Below, piece by piece: positions 34,186-47,100 of a stretch of 64,000 nt of DNA (position 1 is its first letter; each line of letters begins with the position of its first letter). The stretch is from Seison nebaliae (lineage: Eukaryota > Rotifera > Pararotatoria > Seisonacea > Seisonidae): the NCBI GenBank assembly GCA_023231475.1, contig JALJEE010001175.1, positions 21,279 to 85,278 of the forward strand. The letters are read 5' to 3'. Under the pieces are notes generated by a model. It ran no database searches. It worked only from the letters and a program-made list of their open reading frames with translations, and had not been told where the DNA came from. A program made the position numbers and the translations under genes.

Positions 34186-34826
34186 ATGCCAAATCGACAT
34201 AAATATTTATCGTACCAAGCTCCGAATTATGATTTCTGCCACTTCAAATATTCGACATGCTTCGAGCTTCAGCTAGTAAAAAAAATGAAATCGAATGAAG
34301 CTGAACTAAATCGATTAAAGAAAGAGATGAAAGCAGAAAAGAAAAAGATAAAGAAACCTTATCGGTTAACATCTCTTTTATTTTCTATGGAAAATTTTCG
34401 TGATTTTCTTTCCAACAGAAAAGAATTTACTCCTCAAATCGCCTCAATATCGTCTCCTTATCTAACGACTGCAATGTCTGAAAATTTAATAATGAAAGTT
34501 TCATTTTATTGTTAAACTTCATTTGAATATTAACTTTTGAATAGGAGGATGATATTCGAGGATATCGAAAACGACATACGACATTGAAAATGTTGGATCC
34601 AAAAGATGCTCTAATGTCGGAAATTGATCCGGATTATGGTGTTTATTCGGATTTACCTGAATATAAACGGATTTTAGAAAAAAAAGAAAGACAAAAGGTA
34701 AAACAAGTTAGAAACATTCAGTTTGTCTAGAGAATATTAAACATTACTCTAAAGGAAAAATTAAAGAAACAGACAGAAACTACAACGATCGATAACAATA
34801 ATAATAAAGAAATAATAAAATCTTGA
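34186..34826 (+). CDS. Uncharacterised basic protein
   Basis: Exons 34186-34497, 34545-34697 and 34755-34826 are in frame, giving 178 residues. The first half is Lys/Glu-rich (NRLKKEMKAEKKKIKKPYRL) and probably coiled coil. The middle (DPKDALMSEIDPDYGVYSD) is acidic, and the tail ends in an Asn run. It begins 53 bp after the PLAT gene on the same strand. No family recognised. Confidence 0.6.
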
Positions 34827-37209
34827 TTGATTGTTTCATGAAAAATTTATCGGGAAAATTTTAATTTTTTAATAAAAACTAATAATTTTTATAGAAAAAC
34901 ATGTTATTCTTTTTCTTCTCATATCAAAATCCAAGTGTTAATATTGGTGATTTTTAGACATCAATGTCTACTTTTAAAATTGTCAAATTATTTCGGTTGA
35001 AAATATTCTTGTGAAATTAGTTAATGAACCTGGAAATTGTACATAAAAATAAAATAAAATTAAGTAAGAAAATCGTAAGGAATCCGAAAGAAAGGGGAAG
35101 AGCATTATTTTTCCAATTTTTTACCAATTTCCATAAATTTCCATTTGATTTTAAATGAAAGAAGAATTCTGAGAGTCGGCGAAAGAAATTAGAATTATTT
35201 AAATGTTTTCACCTTTTTTGCCTACACTTCCACATTATCCTACGGAATTAAATCATTTCTATATTATTTGTTTAGATCGATCAGAAATGGAGATTGTTGG
35301 GAATGCATCTTCGATAAATCAATATTCCGCTTCTTTCGCATACGTCATTAAGTAGTTCCATATCCTCCATCTCCACACTTAAAGACTATAGAAAGGGTAA
35401 TGGAAGACCATGTTGGGAGAAAGTGTGCTAAGCGACAGATTGAATTCAAATGAAAATTTGTTTTTTCCTTTCCGTTATAATCAGATATCCGTTTTAGTTC
35501 GTTCTAAATCCCGAGTTCCATTGAATATTGTCGTAAGAAAATATTTTATTTTAACTGAAATAAAAGTTTAATTTCATTCTCTCACTACAAATAACCTTAC
35601 GCAATAATTTAACATTGAATAATCCTCCAATTTATTCATATCATATTCATTAAGTCTATCGATGGCATGCGTATGTGATGTCATGGAGCAATCATATTTT
35701 ATCATCATGACACCTTATAGTATTGTGGGATGTGATGTACACAACTGATATGATAATGTTACCAATAGAAAAGTAGATGACACTGATGATAGGAAAGTCG
35801 ATGGGAACCACATCTGTTGGCAGTGTATAATTGATTTATTACAGTGGTACAGTAAGAAATGTGAGTAGAAATTTATTGATGAGTAAACGTAACATCATAA
35901 CATTTGTCATAATATCGAGAATTGTTGAACGACATTGAATTTAAATGAATAGTTTTGAGGTATAACCATTCGAAATCTACCAACATCAATTTCAGAATGA
36001 AAATTTCTAAAAATTTACAGTGGAAATTTTTTTCGCTTTAAAATATTTTCCTTTTCCACTTTGACCCTCGTGAAGTGGATGGACGAAGACACATCATTTC
36101 GAAAGTAGATTTATCACTTGATTTTGTTTTTAAGGAATGCCTGTCCTAACAAGTAAGCGACGTAACTGTTCCATATGTTCCTTGTAACTTTTAATTAGAC
36201 CTCACATATAATAATTATGAATAATTCTCCACTATGTCCATCAAACACATAGAGGAGAACTGATGATATTCGATTAGTTGTGACGACTAAATTTTCTATT
36301 TGCGATATTTTTATGGATAGACAGCACTAGTTGAATAGTTGAATAATGGAATTTGTCAAAGAAATGTAAAAACATAATTACCTAGGCGGATTTCTGTAGT
36401 TACAGAAAGAGGAATAAGCAAATTGGAGAAAAAATTCAATAAGACTAATAGTTTTCGACAGGTCCATATATTTGAAGTGGAACTACTTAGGCTTGAATGG
36501 TGCCCTTAATTATTTTGTTATTAGAATCATGGGAACGTTGATGGAGAAAAAATGAGAAAACAAGTTTGGCCTCAATTGAATTATTTCATTTAAATCCTGG
36601 AAATACATCAATATTCTGATATTATAAGCATCATCCTCTTTCCATTTTTGTTCTTCATAAAAATATTTTTGATGTTTATTGAGATTTATCGATTTTCTTT
36701 TATTGTTTATTATATATTTCTGTATAATTATTAATCGTACGATTTTCCCCAATAATCTCCAAATGATGTTGATGGTATCAATATGTTATTGTGAGTCTTC
36801 GATTTCCTTCCAATTCACAATTTTAAGGTTTTCATTCTTTACTTTCAGATTGAAACTAATCCTTCAATCCTTCTCCTCATCATTTAGGAATGGGATTACC
36901 TGACATTCACTATAGTAAAATTTCAATTAAAAAATATGCTTTGCATTCTCCCAAATCTCTTTTTGTTTTTATAAGTTTTAGTAAAAATAATGACGATTAG
37001 TATGAGATAGAAAAGAATTAATAAATCTTCCAAGTTAAATAAAGAAATATTTTTGTCGTTTTAATATAATTAGTTTAAATTTTTCGTTCGATTTCACAAT
37101 AGATGTGTCTAACAGTTTGAGGAAGGAATCAGTTAAAATAAAGAAAATTAAGTTGAACGATTAAACTAATTGTACGAGATGATGTTGGTGAGCGATTGAG
37201 AAAAGATAA
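34827..37209. other. Intergenic region upstream of the DYRK gene
   Basis: About 2.4 kb of A+T-rich DNA without a recognisable gene. The only frames are short (for example 36510-36752 minus and 36679-36903 plus, overlapping antisense) and lack motifs. Confidence 0.4.
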
Positions 37210-39350
37210 ATGGAACAATTTGAACATCGCCATTCGACCAATAACAAAACTCTAATGGATATAAAGAAGACATATAATTTATCAAAAAATAGACATGACG
37301 ATCATTCATCACCATTGACTGTGACACGTATTATGTCAAAAAAGGAGTCAATGATTCGTAACAATCCTAATATGTATAATAAGGAGAACTGCCGACACTT
37401 ACGTATCACATCTAATGGAAATAATGGGAAAGTAACGAAATTTGATGAATTATCATCACCTGGGAAGCATGAGAAATTAATGAGAATAGATAATGGGAAT
37501 GATAATCGTAAGAAAAGTCAAATTAAACATCGAATTCCCAAACGCCTAACAACATTCAATTTACCGTTAACACAAAACTTTCATAATCTCTCAACAAAAT
37601 CCCACATAATGGATGAGAATGAACCAAAAACATTGAATTCAATAACAAATAGTGTCGATACGTTGACGGATGTGAGGAGACTTCGTAACAATGAGAAGAG
37701 TTTCTTAAATCTCCCAAACGACGCACTGGCAAATGGAGATATTAGTCGTAAGAAATCAGTTCAATTTCCGATGATAAGAAAAAGTAATGAAAATACATCA
37801 TTAAGTAACCATCATTCCCGTCAAAATGATAGTAGATTGAAGCGTGTACAACATTCGTCTCTATTTCCTAAAGGTTAAATTCATTACTTCAAAACATAAA
37901 AATTATTCTTTTCTGAACAAACAGACGTGTTGAATAAATATTCGAATGAATTGACTCCATTCGAAAAAATCGAAATATTCTCCTATAAAGATATTTTTTA
38001 TTTTGGAAATAATGCAAAAAAACTATCGTCCCATTCAAATGAAATTAATCATCAATTGAAGAAATTTTTATCTTATTTCAAATCTTCAGAGAATGAAGCA
38101 TTGGATCGGATTGATAAGAAGCTTTTCGTTGCAATCACAGCAAACATTTACAATGATGAACATGGTAACTACAAGAAAATGTTGAATGATCATATTTCCT
38201 ACCGATATGAAATCATCGATACTTTGGGTAAAGGAAGCTTTGGTCAAGTTTTATTGTGCCAAGATCATAAAACTGGACATCATGTCGCCATAAAACTTAT
38301 ACGTAATAAGAAGAAGTTTTTCTCCAAATTATTTTTAGGAATTTCACATTTTGTAAATTAAAAAAAAATAGATTTCGCGATCAAGGAGCGATAGAAGTAA
38401 AGATTTTAAAACATTTGAAAAAAATTGATTTAAAATCAAAAGAACGATCAATTAATTGTGTACATATTCAAGATTATTTTTATTTCCGTAATCATTTATG
38501 TATTTCATTCGAAGTTCTTGGGTTCGTTTCATTTGGTTAACAATAAAGACGTAATTTCAATTTCTAGAAAGAATCTATATGAAGTGTTGAAAAGTATTCG
38601 ATATAAAGGATTTCCATTAAAAAATATTCGGATAATCGCAAAACAAATACTTCAATGCTTATCTGTTCTAGAAGAAGAAAAAATTATACATTGTGATTTG
38701 AAACCTGTTAACATTTTCCTTTAATTCGTCACACATTTCAAGTTAAATAGGAAAATATCTTGATCGTTGGGAAGAATATTGAACAAGTTAAAGTTATTGA
38801 TTTTGGTAGTGGTTGTTATGAATCCCAACAAAGTTCTATTTTACAATTTCTAATTTAAAGAAGTTTTTGTAGTTTATACTTATATCCAAAGTCGTTTTTA
38901 TCGAGCACCTGAAATTGTTCTGGGATTACGATATACTTGCTCGATTGACATGTGGAGTTTTGGATGTATTTTATGTGAACTTCTTAATGGTTCGCCAATA
39001 TTCCCCGGTGAAAACGAAGCAGAACTTTTAGCAATGATTATGGAATGTCAAGGTATTCCTCCACAATCCTTACTTGACAAAGGTAAAAGAAGTAGCTTAT
39101 TTTTCGATGTAGATCTATCACCACGGAAACTCGTCAATTCGAAAGGAGTGAAAAGAATACCAGATTCTAAACGTTTAAGTAAATTGTTGAAAACGAAAAA
39201 TAGAGATTTCATTGATTTCGTGGACTGCTGTTTACAGTTAGCCATTTTTCTTTTTCAAACGTTAATACATTGGCATTTTCTAGATGGGAAAGGACAAACA
39301 GAATTAAGGCCTCTGAAGCATTTAATCATCCGTGGTTATTAGATATCTAA
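37210..39350 (+). CDS. Class II DYRK protein kinase (DYRK2/MBK-2-like)
   Basis: Seven exons: 37210-37873, 37925-38315, 38372-38521, 38568-38706, 38751-38832, 38873-39236 and 39284-39350; 618 residues. A basic, disordered N-terminus of about 220 residues precedes the class II NAPA-type segment [19 protein letters not shown]. The kinase domain is complete: [39 protein letters not shown], the autophosphorylated activation loop [22 protein letters not shown], and a C-terminal NHPWLLDI. It should be an active Ser/Thr kinase that self-phosphorylates on the second Tyr of YTY. Class II members act in the oocyte-to-embryo transition, cytokinesis and targeting of substrates for degradation. The intron at 38833-38872, only 40 nt, is the shortest placed here. 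Confidence 0.92.
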
Positions 39351-39504
39351 TAATGCTCATATAATATGATTCTTTAATTATTTATTTCAAATTATTTGAT
39401 TCTATAAAATATGTTGTTAATACATTCTTATTGATCGTTGTCTGACTTCGCAAACTATGACCATATTCTATTACTTATATACCATTATATTCTTATTTAT
39501 TTAT

Positions 39505-40110
39505 TTAAAGAATGAGGAAATCATAAAGAAGGAAAAAAAATATAAAATAAATCCGTAAATTCGCATACAGGGATAGTTCAAACGCCACTCTCGAGAAGAA
39601 TCCTTAGAGCGCTAGACTGATTTGTTTCCATCATGGTCTTCGCAGAATTTAAGGTGGGTACCTGTTCATCACGTAACCGAGACACTGATCAGAACGAGAA
39701 GATGAACTCACGAAATTCAGTAGAGAGAAGTAAGTGGTTTATCGAATGAGTTGTCGTGGAGAAGTAGCAAATACGAGAATGTCGTCAGCGTATGCGAGTG
39801 CTACGGGAATTCGCATGTCGTTAATGTTGTTGTTGTAAAGTTCATTCAATTGGAGAATGACCCAGTCAAGAGTGAGGCCGAAAAGCCAAGGTCCCAGGAT
39901 GGAACCTTGTGTGACGTCATTGTTGGCCAGGAAAGGAGTTCCCAGATTATGATCGAATGATACCGACACGGTGGAAAAGAAACATAATTGACGGAGAAAA
40001 CGCAAAACCATATTCGGTGTGTTCCTAACTACGGTGGAGGAGAAAGCCGGTATCACATCAATACGAAAGCTTTCTATGCATCGAGAAAGAACGCTTATGA
40101 TACGGAAAAT
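39505..40110 (-). mobile_element. Non-LTR retrotransposon 3' fragment with reverse-transcriptase core
   Basis: Minus-strand frame contains VTQGSILGPWLFGLTLDWVI and LAYADDILVFATSPRQL: the QGSxLGP and YADD motifs of a LINE reverse transcriptase. Coding continues only to 39739. About 250 bp at the left (39505-39752) closely match 62476-62722, in the same orientation, beginning with a T-rich tract that would be the element's poly(A) end. The copy is 5'-truncated and its frame is broken. Confidence 0.75.
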
Positions 40111-40401
40111 TGAAATTGTTAGATATAATTATTATATAGAAGTATAATAATAATAAATAATTAAATATAATTTTATAATTAATATAATTGTTAAATTGAT
40201 AGGGGAATAATATGATACTTATCCTAACGAGCATATAACATTATTTGATTGCAAAAATAAGAACTATATGTTTACTACGGTTAATAGAAGTTCCAAAGAA
40301 AAATCAATAGTATTATCAATATGACATGATTTTATTAGAGAAAGGTTAATGTAATATTATGTTAATTTAATTTAATAAATCATTCTTACTGTTAAATTTA
40401 G

Positions 40402-40977
40402 TTAACAGAAACTGGGAACGTCAAAAACGGATGGATCATCTACTCCAGTTTTGAAATCGGAGAAGATGAAGGTTGAATCGAACTTCATGCCCTTGGTCAT
40501 TCCTTCAGCACCTTCGAACACTGGAACACAACTATCGGTTATTCCGACTGTGTATTCTCCTCTTGCACCTTCAAATTCGAAACTTCCGTGCCAGATGTTG
40601 ACGGAAATGCCTTCGTCTCCACCAAGGTTCGAGGTTGCAACTAAGGTTGCATCGTCAGGAACACAACGACGATTTGGTGATTCTGGAACACCTTTCTTAC
40701 AATATTGTAATTTCTCATTGAAAGTATATGTCGTATTGGTGTTGTAGTCAACATTGACAAAGAATCCTTCGGCTTTTCCGTGAAGTTCGATCACATTAAC
40801 ATTCTTATCGGCATCTCCATATAATTGCATAAATCCTTTTCGTGGTGGCAATGGTTTTTTTCCTTTGATGGCGAACGTTTTCTCATACATCGACATGGTA
40901 AATTGTCCAGACATGCAACACCGTTCATCTGCAAAGGCTACTGCCAAAAAAAGACTGATCAATAAAATAAGTTTCAT
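40402..40977 (-). CDS. Ependymin-related secreted protein
   Basis: 191 residues. The start is placed at MKLILLISLFLAVAFADE, a clean signal peptide, rather than 21 codons upstream, because a TATA box lies only 47 bp away. Ependymin features: CC near the mature N-terminus, a central Cys before NRRCVPDDATLV, GEYTVGITDSCVPVFE, and the diagnostic C-terminal GVDDPSVFDVPSFC (cf. IKDPSVFTPPSTC of ependymins). The family consists of secreted, calcium- and lipid-binding extracellular proteins. The gene is intronless with relatively high G+C and looks highly expressed (strong TATA, short 5' leader). Confidence 0.85.
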   Translation of the reverse strand: MKLILLISLFLAVAFADERCCMSGQFTMSMYEKTFAIKGKKPLPPRKGFMQLYGDADKNVNVIELHGKAEGFFVNVDYNTNTTYTFNEKLQYCKKGVPESPNRRCVPDDATLVATSNLGGDEGISVNIWHGSFEFEGARGEYTVGITDSCVPVFEGAEGMTKGMKFDSTFIFSDFKTGVDDPSVFDVPSFC

Positions 40978-41023
40978 ATTTTGTTCGGAAATTGGTATAT
41001 TAAATTCATTTGTAGAACTTCGT

Positions 41024-41032
41024 CCTTTTATA
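41024..41032 (-). promoter_or_regulatory. TATA box of the ependymin-related gene
   Basis: TATAAAAGG on the minus strand, 47 bp upstream of the start codon, implying transcription starts around 40995 and a leader of about 20 nt. Confidence 0.7.
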
Positions 41033-41099
41033 GAATTCAATATACATATAATCTGTCAAATGATCTGTCAATATTTGAATATCATTGAAACGCGACTTC

Positions 41100-41139
41100 C
41101 ATCGATAACGTGTTAACTTAACAAGTTAACATCGATAAC
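41100..41139. promoter_or_regulatory. Palindromic element upstream of the ependymin-related gene
   Basis: A perfect inverted repeat, GTTAACTT (41112-41119) and AAGTTAAC (41123-41130), separated by three bases, is framed by exact direct repeats CATCGATAAC at 41100-41109 and 41130-41139. It lies about 70-115 bp upstream of the TATA box. The symmetry suggests a dimeric transcription-factor site; GTTAA half-sites resemble HNF1-type homeodomain targets. Confidence 0.5.
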
Positions 41140-41647
41140 ACAAAATAAAATGAAATTCTCAATATATCATTTTTTCGCAATATTTGATGTTATTGATTTA
41201 GCCAAAAATCGAAGTTAGCATTGAAATCTTTAATATCGAGCTGTAATTAATATTTTCTGGGATCAGTTCCGAAATAGTGAAAATTATTTTACTTTCATCG
41301 AAAAATCGATAGAAGTTAATAAGGAACATAAAGATAAAACCACTTTCCCAAAATGTAAATGAAGTTTAAAATTTTATTATAGAAGTAGACGAACAAATAC
41401 ATGAAAAAATTGAAATATCTAATAATTTGACATTTTGGTACTGAAGTATGAGCAGTAATGTAAGTATGTTACTGTTGAATATCTGGTAGTATCTAGGAAA
41501 CAATAAACTTAAGTAAGGGTAGAAAAATCTGTTGTAAATCGATGTTGTATATCTAGGTATTGTTGAAGCAGTGATAAATCCAGTAGATCAGATATCAATA
41601 TGACTAATGAATAAAATTAATAAAACTAAAGTGTTTGATTGTTGTGA

Positions 41648-41770
41648 TCTGAAGATGTTCCTTTTCAAGAGTATTTATGTTCTCTATTGTCGATCTTTCT
41701 CCATTTCCGATTTAATTGGCTAGGCGGTATCTTTCTCTATTAGAGAAGATTGTTGCTTGGAATTTACCGA
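41648..41770 (+). mobile_element. LINE fragment, same family as 12838-12960
   Basis: About 120 bp strongly similar to the decayed LINE at 12838-12960 (shared ccttttcaagag, attgtcgatctt and agagaagat blocks) in the same orientation. No coding frame survives. Confidence 0.6.
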
Positions 41771-43528
41771 CTCCATATCTAAAAACATAAGTTTTTTTAT
41801 GATTTTTGCGATTTTTCTATTATTTTTGGCTTATGTTAGTTTTACATACAAAAATGGTATACGTATATCACCATTATTCAATTGATTTATAATTTATGAG
41901 TTTTGCACCAATTCAGAGACTTTTGCCATTTGCCTATCAAAATCCTATTAATCAGCATAATTTTTCATATATCCTAATTATTTTAACTTTTAATCTCGTT
42001 TCTTGTAATTCGGAAACTTTCCTTGTGAGATAATTCCAAAAACTGAACAGCGTGATAATATTAGAAGATATCATAACTCACGAGGATAATGGTAGAACAT
42101 TCTGTTTCAACCGGTGTTGAGTTCAATGAATCCAAACTGGAAGATTCAAAGAAATATCTAAACTTTTCAACTTAAATTCGAAATTATTCATATGAATAAT
42201 GAAAACAAAATATCAGGGAATAAAAAAAATTTGCTCGTTTTTTATCAGTTTTCTTCAAATTCGTTTCTGATCTACATTTGACTACTCTTTATTCGTGCTT
42301 GTGAAAAATTTTCCAGGTAATCCACATAACCACACACCTGTCATGGACCGATGGTTTTCCCAAGGTTTTCCCGCACTTTTTAAAGTATGGTCAGTGTTAG
42401 TATGGTCCGAATGAATAATGTTGGTTGTCCGAATATTATCGCAAAGATAGATAATATGAATCTTTTATTGTTTCTGAAATTTGTTGATTGCATCCTATTC
42501 CATATCAGAGATCGTACCTATTTTCAGTTTTAGGAATAGTTTTTCTCAAAATAGAAATATGTTGGGTGTTAATGATTATTAATATTTTTTAAATTTTCCA
42601 GTTTCTAAATATTATGATGGAAATCCTTTAGTTGTAACAACAAAGTTGTTTTAAAATAGTTAGATGATATATTCTTTTTTGAATAACCAAAAGTGAATAA
42701 TGGACTAAATTTAGTTCTAACTTTGTCGACTAAAGTGAAAGGAGCGACAGATCAATTGGAAAATTGATTAATTTCAGAAGAAAATTCTTTTCCAACTAGA
42801 ACAACAACGGAAGTTGATGCGATTATCTGACTCTGCTAAACATGTAACAAATCCATTGGAAAGTTAATGTGAATTTGAAATGATGATTATTCAGATGAAT
42901 AAAATGCTTGAATTAGCCTGATATTGTTGTTCCACATAAAGAAAAGGGATTGTCGCTTTTAACTAAAAGAGAAGAGAAATGATTCCGAAAATAAATGATT
43001 TTGTATTCTCTTGAAAAATCTTACTCAATTTATTCACGGCGAAATTTATGATTAAGCTACTCTTCTTCTGGACAGGAGAATAATGCAATGGAGGATGTAT
43101 ATATTTTTGGGAAGTGCAGTATAATCGTCTTCCCAATTAGTTCAACTACAATCGGGAATTAGGAGTTATAGCTGTTATTCTAAAACATTTCAATTATCTA
43201 AAAAATATTCTTATATAATTTCATATTCCATGATACCTTCCGCCATTACCATCGTCATGGTAATGATGACACAACCGAAGATGATGTAAAATCTTATTAT
43301 TATTATTAAAGAAAATTATATTCTGGATACTGGATGGGACCGAATCTTAACTAATTATAGATATGAAAAAATTTCCATCTTGAACAACGAAGCATTCTCG
43401 AACGAAAACAGATAATTACAAATATCAATACGAAAATATTTCTAGAAAACTAGGGGGAAAATACGAGATACTGTAAATAAATCTTATTGAACATCATATT
43501 CAAACAAGAAATTTCCAAGAATTCTCAA
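41771..43528. other. Intergenic region
   Basis: About 1.75 kb of A+T-rich DNA with no recognisable gene or repeat. It includes a short palindromic stretch at about 43240-43265 (attaccatcgtcatggtaatg). Confidence 0.35.
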
Positions 43529-44167
43529 ATGTTCTTTTGCTGTAAAAGACTAAAACGGAATCATCATAAAATATCTCCAGTGGTAGAAAACACTATGCGC
43601 CAAAATCAAAAAGGAAATGATAAGGAATTTCTGATAACCGACAAACTGTTGGAAACCGGGAAAGAAGAGAACCAGAGGAATATTCATGTGAGCGCAGTAA
43701 GAGATCCGTGGATAGATAGAGATCATTCAAAAGAATGTTCAGTCAATTCTCCATTTGATCAATATCAATACACGATTCCAATATCACCATCTGCATTCAA
43801 GTACATTTTCGAGGAGAATTATTATAACTGTCGAATGAATAAGAATAGTCGACTTAGCATAACTTGCCCACACAATTTGGCATTGTTATCCAACATTTAC
43901 AGTGGTGCAACAGATGAAATTTCAATGAAGAGTAAAATGAATTATTCCGATGATGACGGTTATTCCAGTGCTCAAACGAGTTCCACAACATGTACAGCTG
44001 CTGTTCAGCATTCCACGACCAACACTATTTATATACCTTATTCAACCAAACTCTTCTATCAAATAAGGAAACGCAGTCGTTCTTTCCAACATTTCAATAA
44101 TTCACAACAATCTCATCTTGTCAGTTTGGAAGAAACGACCAACTATCTGTTGAATCTTTCCAGTTAG
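43529..44167 (+). CDS. Uncharacterised protein with Cys-basic N-terminus
   Basis: 212 residues from MFFCCKRLKRNHHK; an in-frame ATG 14 codons upstream is also possible. The CC followed by basic residues at the N-terminus resembles palmitoylated membrane-anchoring sequences. The rest is hydrophilic, Ser/Thr/Asn-rich, with no recognised domain. It is intronless and isolated, more than 2 kb from the nearest other gene. It may be one exon of a larger gene. Confidence 0.5.
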   Translation: MFFCCKRLKRNHHKISPVVENTMRQNQKGNDKEFLITDKLLETGKEENQRNIHVSAVRDPWIDRDHSKECSVNSPFDQYQYTIPISPSAFKYIFEENYYNCRMNKNSRLSITCPHNLALLSNIYSGATDEISMKSKMNYSDDDGYSSAQTSSTTCTAAVQHSTTNTIYIPYSTKLFYQIRKRSRSFQHFNNSQQSHLVSLEETTNYLLNLSS

Positions 44168-47100
44168 TTTCGATTCTCATTTCTTCATGAAACTTTCCCT
44201 ATTCATAAAATTTCTGCGATTCTCCATTATTCTAATTATCTTTTACAAACAATTCGGAGAAAATTAAACTAATTTTTTAAAGTAGTACCCAAACGTCATC
44301 AATTCGATTCCAATAGAATAATCCTTAAAAAATAAATTTTCCAGGAAATAATATTAAATAAGAAGAGCTGTTTTTATTGTTTTAATATTAGGCGATTATT
44401 AGTTTATTTGATAAAGGCGATGAATATTAAAAATAAAACAATTCTATTATCTACGTTTCTATCAGAGACATCAGTATTGAATAACGTAATATAATTTGTT
44501 TTATTTGAAGAGAAGTAAAAAGAGGAAACAATGGCAAGAAATTAGTTATCGTATTGTATCGTTCGTAGGAAATTTGGAAATCGTGTTTAAATGAAGAGAT
44601 TCCGCTAAAAATCTTTTCATGCCCAAAATCACCAAATAGTTCATTGATGCCTCAATTCTAAATATTCTCTTTTATTTATTTCGATGATGATGATCATTCG
44701 AGTTATGATTTAAAAATAAGTTTGTATTAAATATTATCTCACTAATTTATCAGACTTTGTCAAATGATTCCTATTCATTAATTCGTCTCTTGGACGAGAT
44801 GAGTATCGTGTGAGAAATATTATATTTGAAAAAATAATCGACTGGAAAATATTTAGGGAATATTGTCGTCATATTTACTGGGAAGCAGCAATCGACCTCA
44901 ATAAGCAAAAAAAAGGAATGAGGGGGGAATGGTATCAAATAACTTTGACAGGTTGAATGAGTTGATGAATAGTCTCATTTATTCTACTCAACTACTAACT
45001 TCCCAAATGAAAGCAATGAGTATAATTAGAAGAAATATAAGAAATTTTTTTACTATTGTGTAATATAGAACAAAGTAATTCTTTCCTCCTCCCTAACAAA
45101 CTTATCAGTCGTCAAGTGCTTTATCAACCCCGTACATCTTTTATTATTACCGGTCTCTTTTGTGCTGTGCCCTCCTCTTTCGTCAGCCATTAGTAGATAT
45201 CAAATATTTGATTAATTATTATAAACTATTTCTCTTTAACAACTGCTTAGTAATTTAAAGATTGGTAATTGTTAACTTTTTTGTAACAGATATTATTTAA
45301 CGATGGAAAGTTAATGGAAGGAATATTAAAGGTCATAAAAGGAGGTACTTTATGTTCACTTCATAGACATGAAAAAAACTTACTCCAATTGAAATGTTAT
45401 TAATTAAATGTTCATTTGACATTATGTAATGGAAATGTTGTTTTGTTCAACAAGTTGTTCGTTCTTTAAATTATTATTTTCTTTTGAAATTATCACTCTT
45501 CCTTTACGACGTGGATATGTACGTTCAAAGAAAAAGATATGCTAAAGTAAATTTGGTTGATATTTATAATATTTTTATAAGATGGCGAACATTGTTTCTG
45601 AGGAAAGCATAAATTTTCAAACGAAAATAAATCTTTCCGTCACTCCCAATATCAAAAGACGATAAAACTTTCAATATTATATTGCCGTTTCCCCCCCCAC
45701 TTTCTCAGATATGTCCCCTCCAAAAAATAAATGTTTGTTTTCTTAAGTAGGCGAATTTTCTTTCTTTTTTTTTCGAGAAGAGAATGGAGAAAAATCTCGA
45801 AAAATTTTATCGTAATTTAAAAAAGGAAATATTTAAAAAGTCATCAAACATTCTGTTCTTGTACGGGAACTATTTCATAATCTTACGTAAGGTCTGAATG
45901 AAGTTGTTTTCAATAAATTCTTTGCTCACCATTCCTCGTATTCATGAGTCGTGTTAATAGTAAGTTAACGATTTAAAAAATATTTTTATTTCTTTCGTCT
46001 ATAAATTCTCAAAAAACAGAAGAAAAAGAAGAACTTCTTTTTTTTGATAAGTGATTAGTGTAAAAAGAAGGGTAAATCAACTAAAGAAATGATTAAGGAA
46101 TTTATGATTGTAAATTTATGTTTTTTGGAAGATGATGATGAACGATATGTATATATGTTTCATATATATTTTATATACATATATATATATTCAATTTTAT
46201 AAGTTACATATATTCCTAATGTCTACTTCATCCGATTTGTGGATGTTATTCGGATGATGATAATATGAACAACATGATTTGGATAGTGGATATGCAGATT
46301 CATAGGTCCTTTCATAGAAATGTCTCGAATTCATTTATTTCTGTTTTTAAATTTTCGCATTCCCATTCTACTAATTCATAATTACTTTGAGCTATCACTT
46401 TCGTATCTCTTATTTCTTTCTTATTAGTTCGTTTTTCTGATCTCCATTATAATACATATGTCAAAATTTCTCGTCGAAGTATGTCAAACTCAGATTATAA
46501 AATAATAAACAAAACTTTTATGGTAATCACTCACATTTCCATTCGAAGGAGGTTTCTTTTGACTTTCCAATAGACATATACATGTATTATAAGTCTACGA
46601 AATATGCACAACTCCAATATATGTTGATCTTTCCCCAAAGAATAATTAAAAAACTTCTACAACAATTATTATCAGAAAAGGATATTGAAAGAACGTTATG
46701 TAATAATGATACGAATTTACAACTCAATTTCTCTTGCTAAGAAGAAGAATCGATTTTTTTCAAAAAATCTAAATAAATCTTAATATACGAAATCTTCTTT
46801 TTTAATTAGAAATCGAATTAACCGAAAAATGAAAGTTTCATATTCTTTCATAATAAATACTTAATGAGCAAACGTACACTGAATGGGAAAACACGTGAGC
46901 ATCAAAGAGAAATTCATCGAAGGTGATGGCATAAACGGAATATGTTGTTCATCTATCCGAATTTCCACAATCTTCCTATCACCTATTTTCTGTTCAAATA
47001 GAGAGTTAAATGAGGAATGGAGTTTTATTATGTAAAAGGAAGTCGAACTTCTCCACTCCATTCAAAAGTAGCATGAGTTGGCAATTAATTATTAGAACAA

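Noticed and set aside
39751-39960. Plus-strand frame over the retroelement
   Set aside because: Antisense to the reverse-transcriptase core on the minus strand.
46148-46190. TA-dinucleotide patch considered as an origin or satellite
   Set aside because: Short, imperfect simple-sequence repeat with nothing else to support a function.
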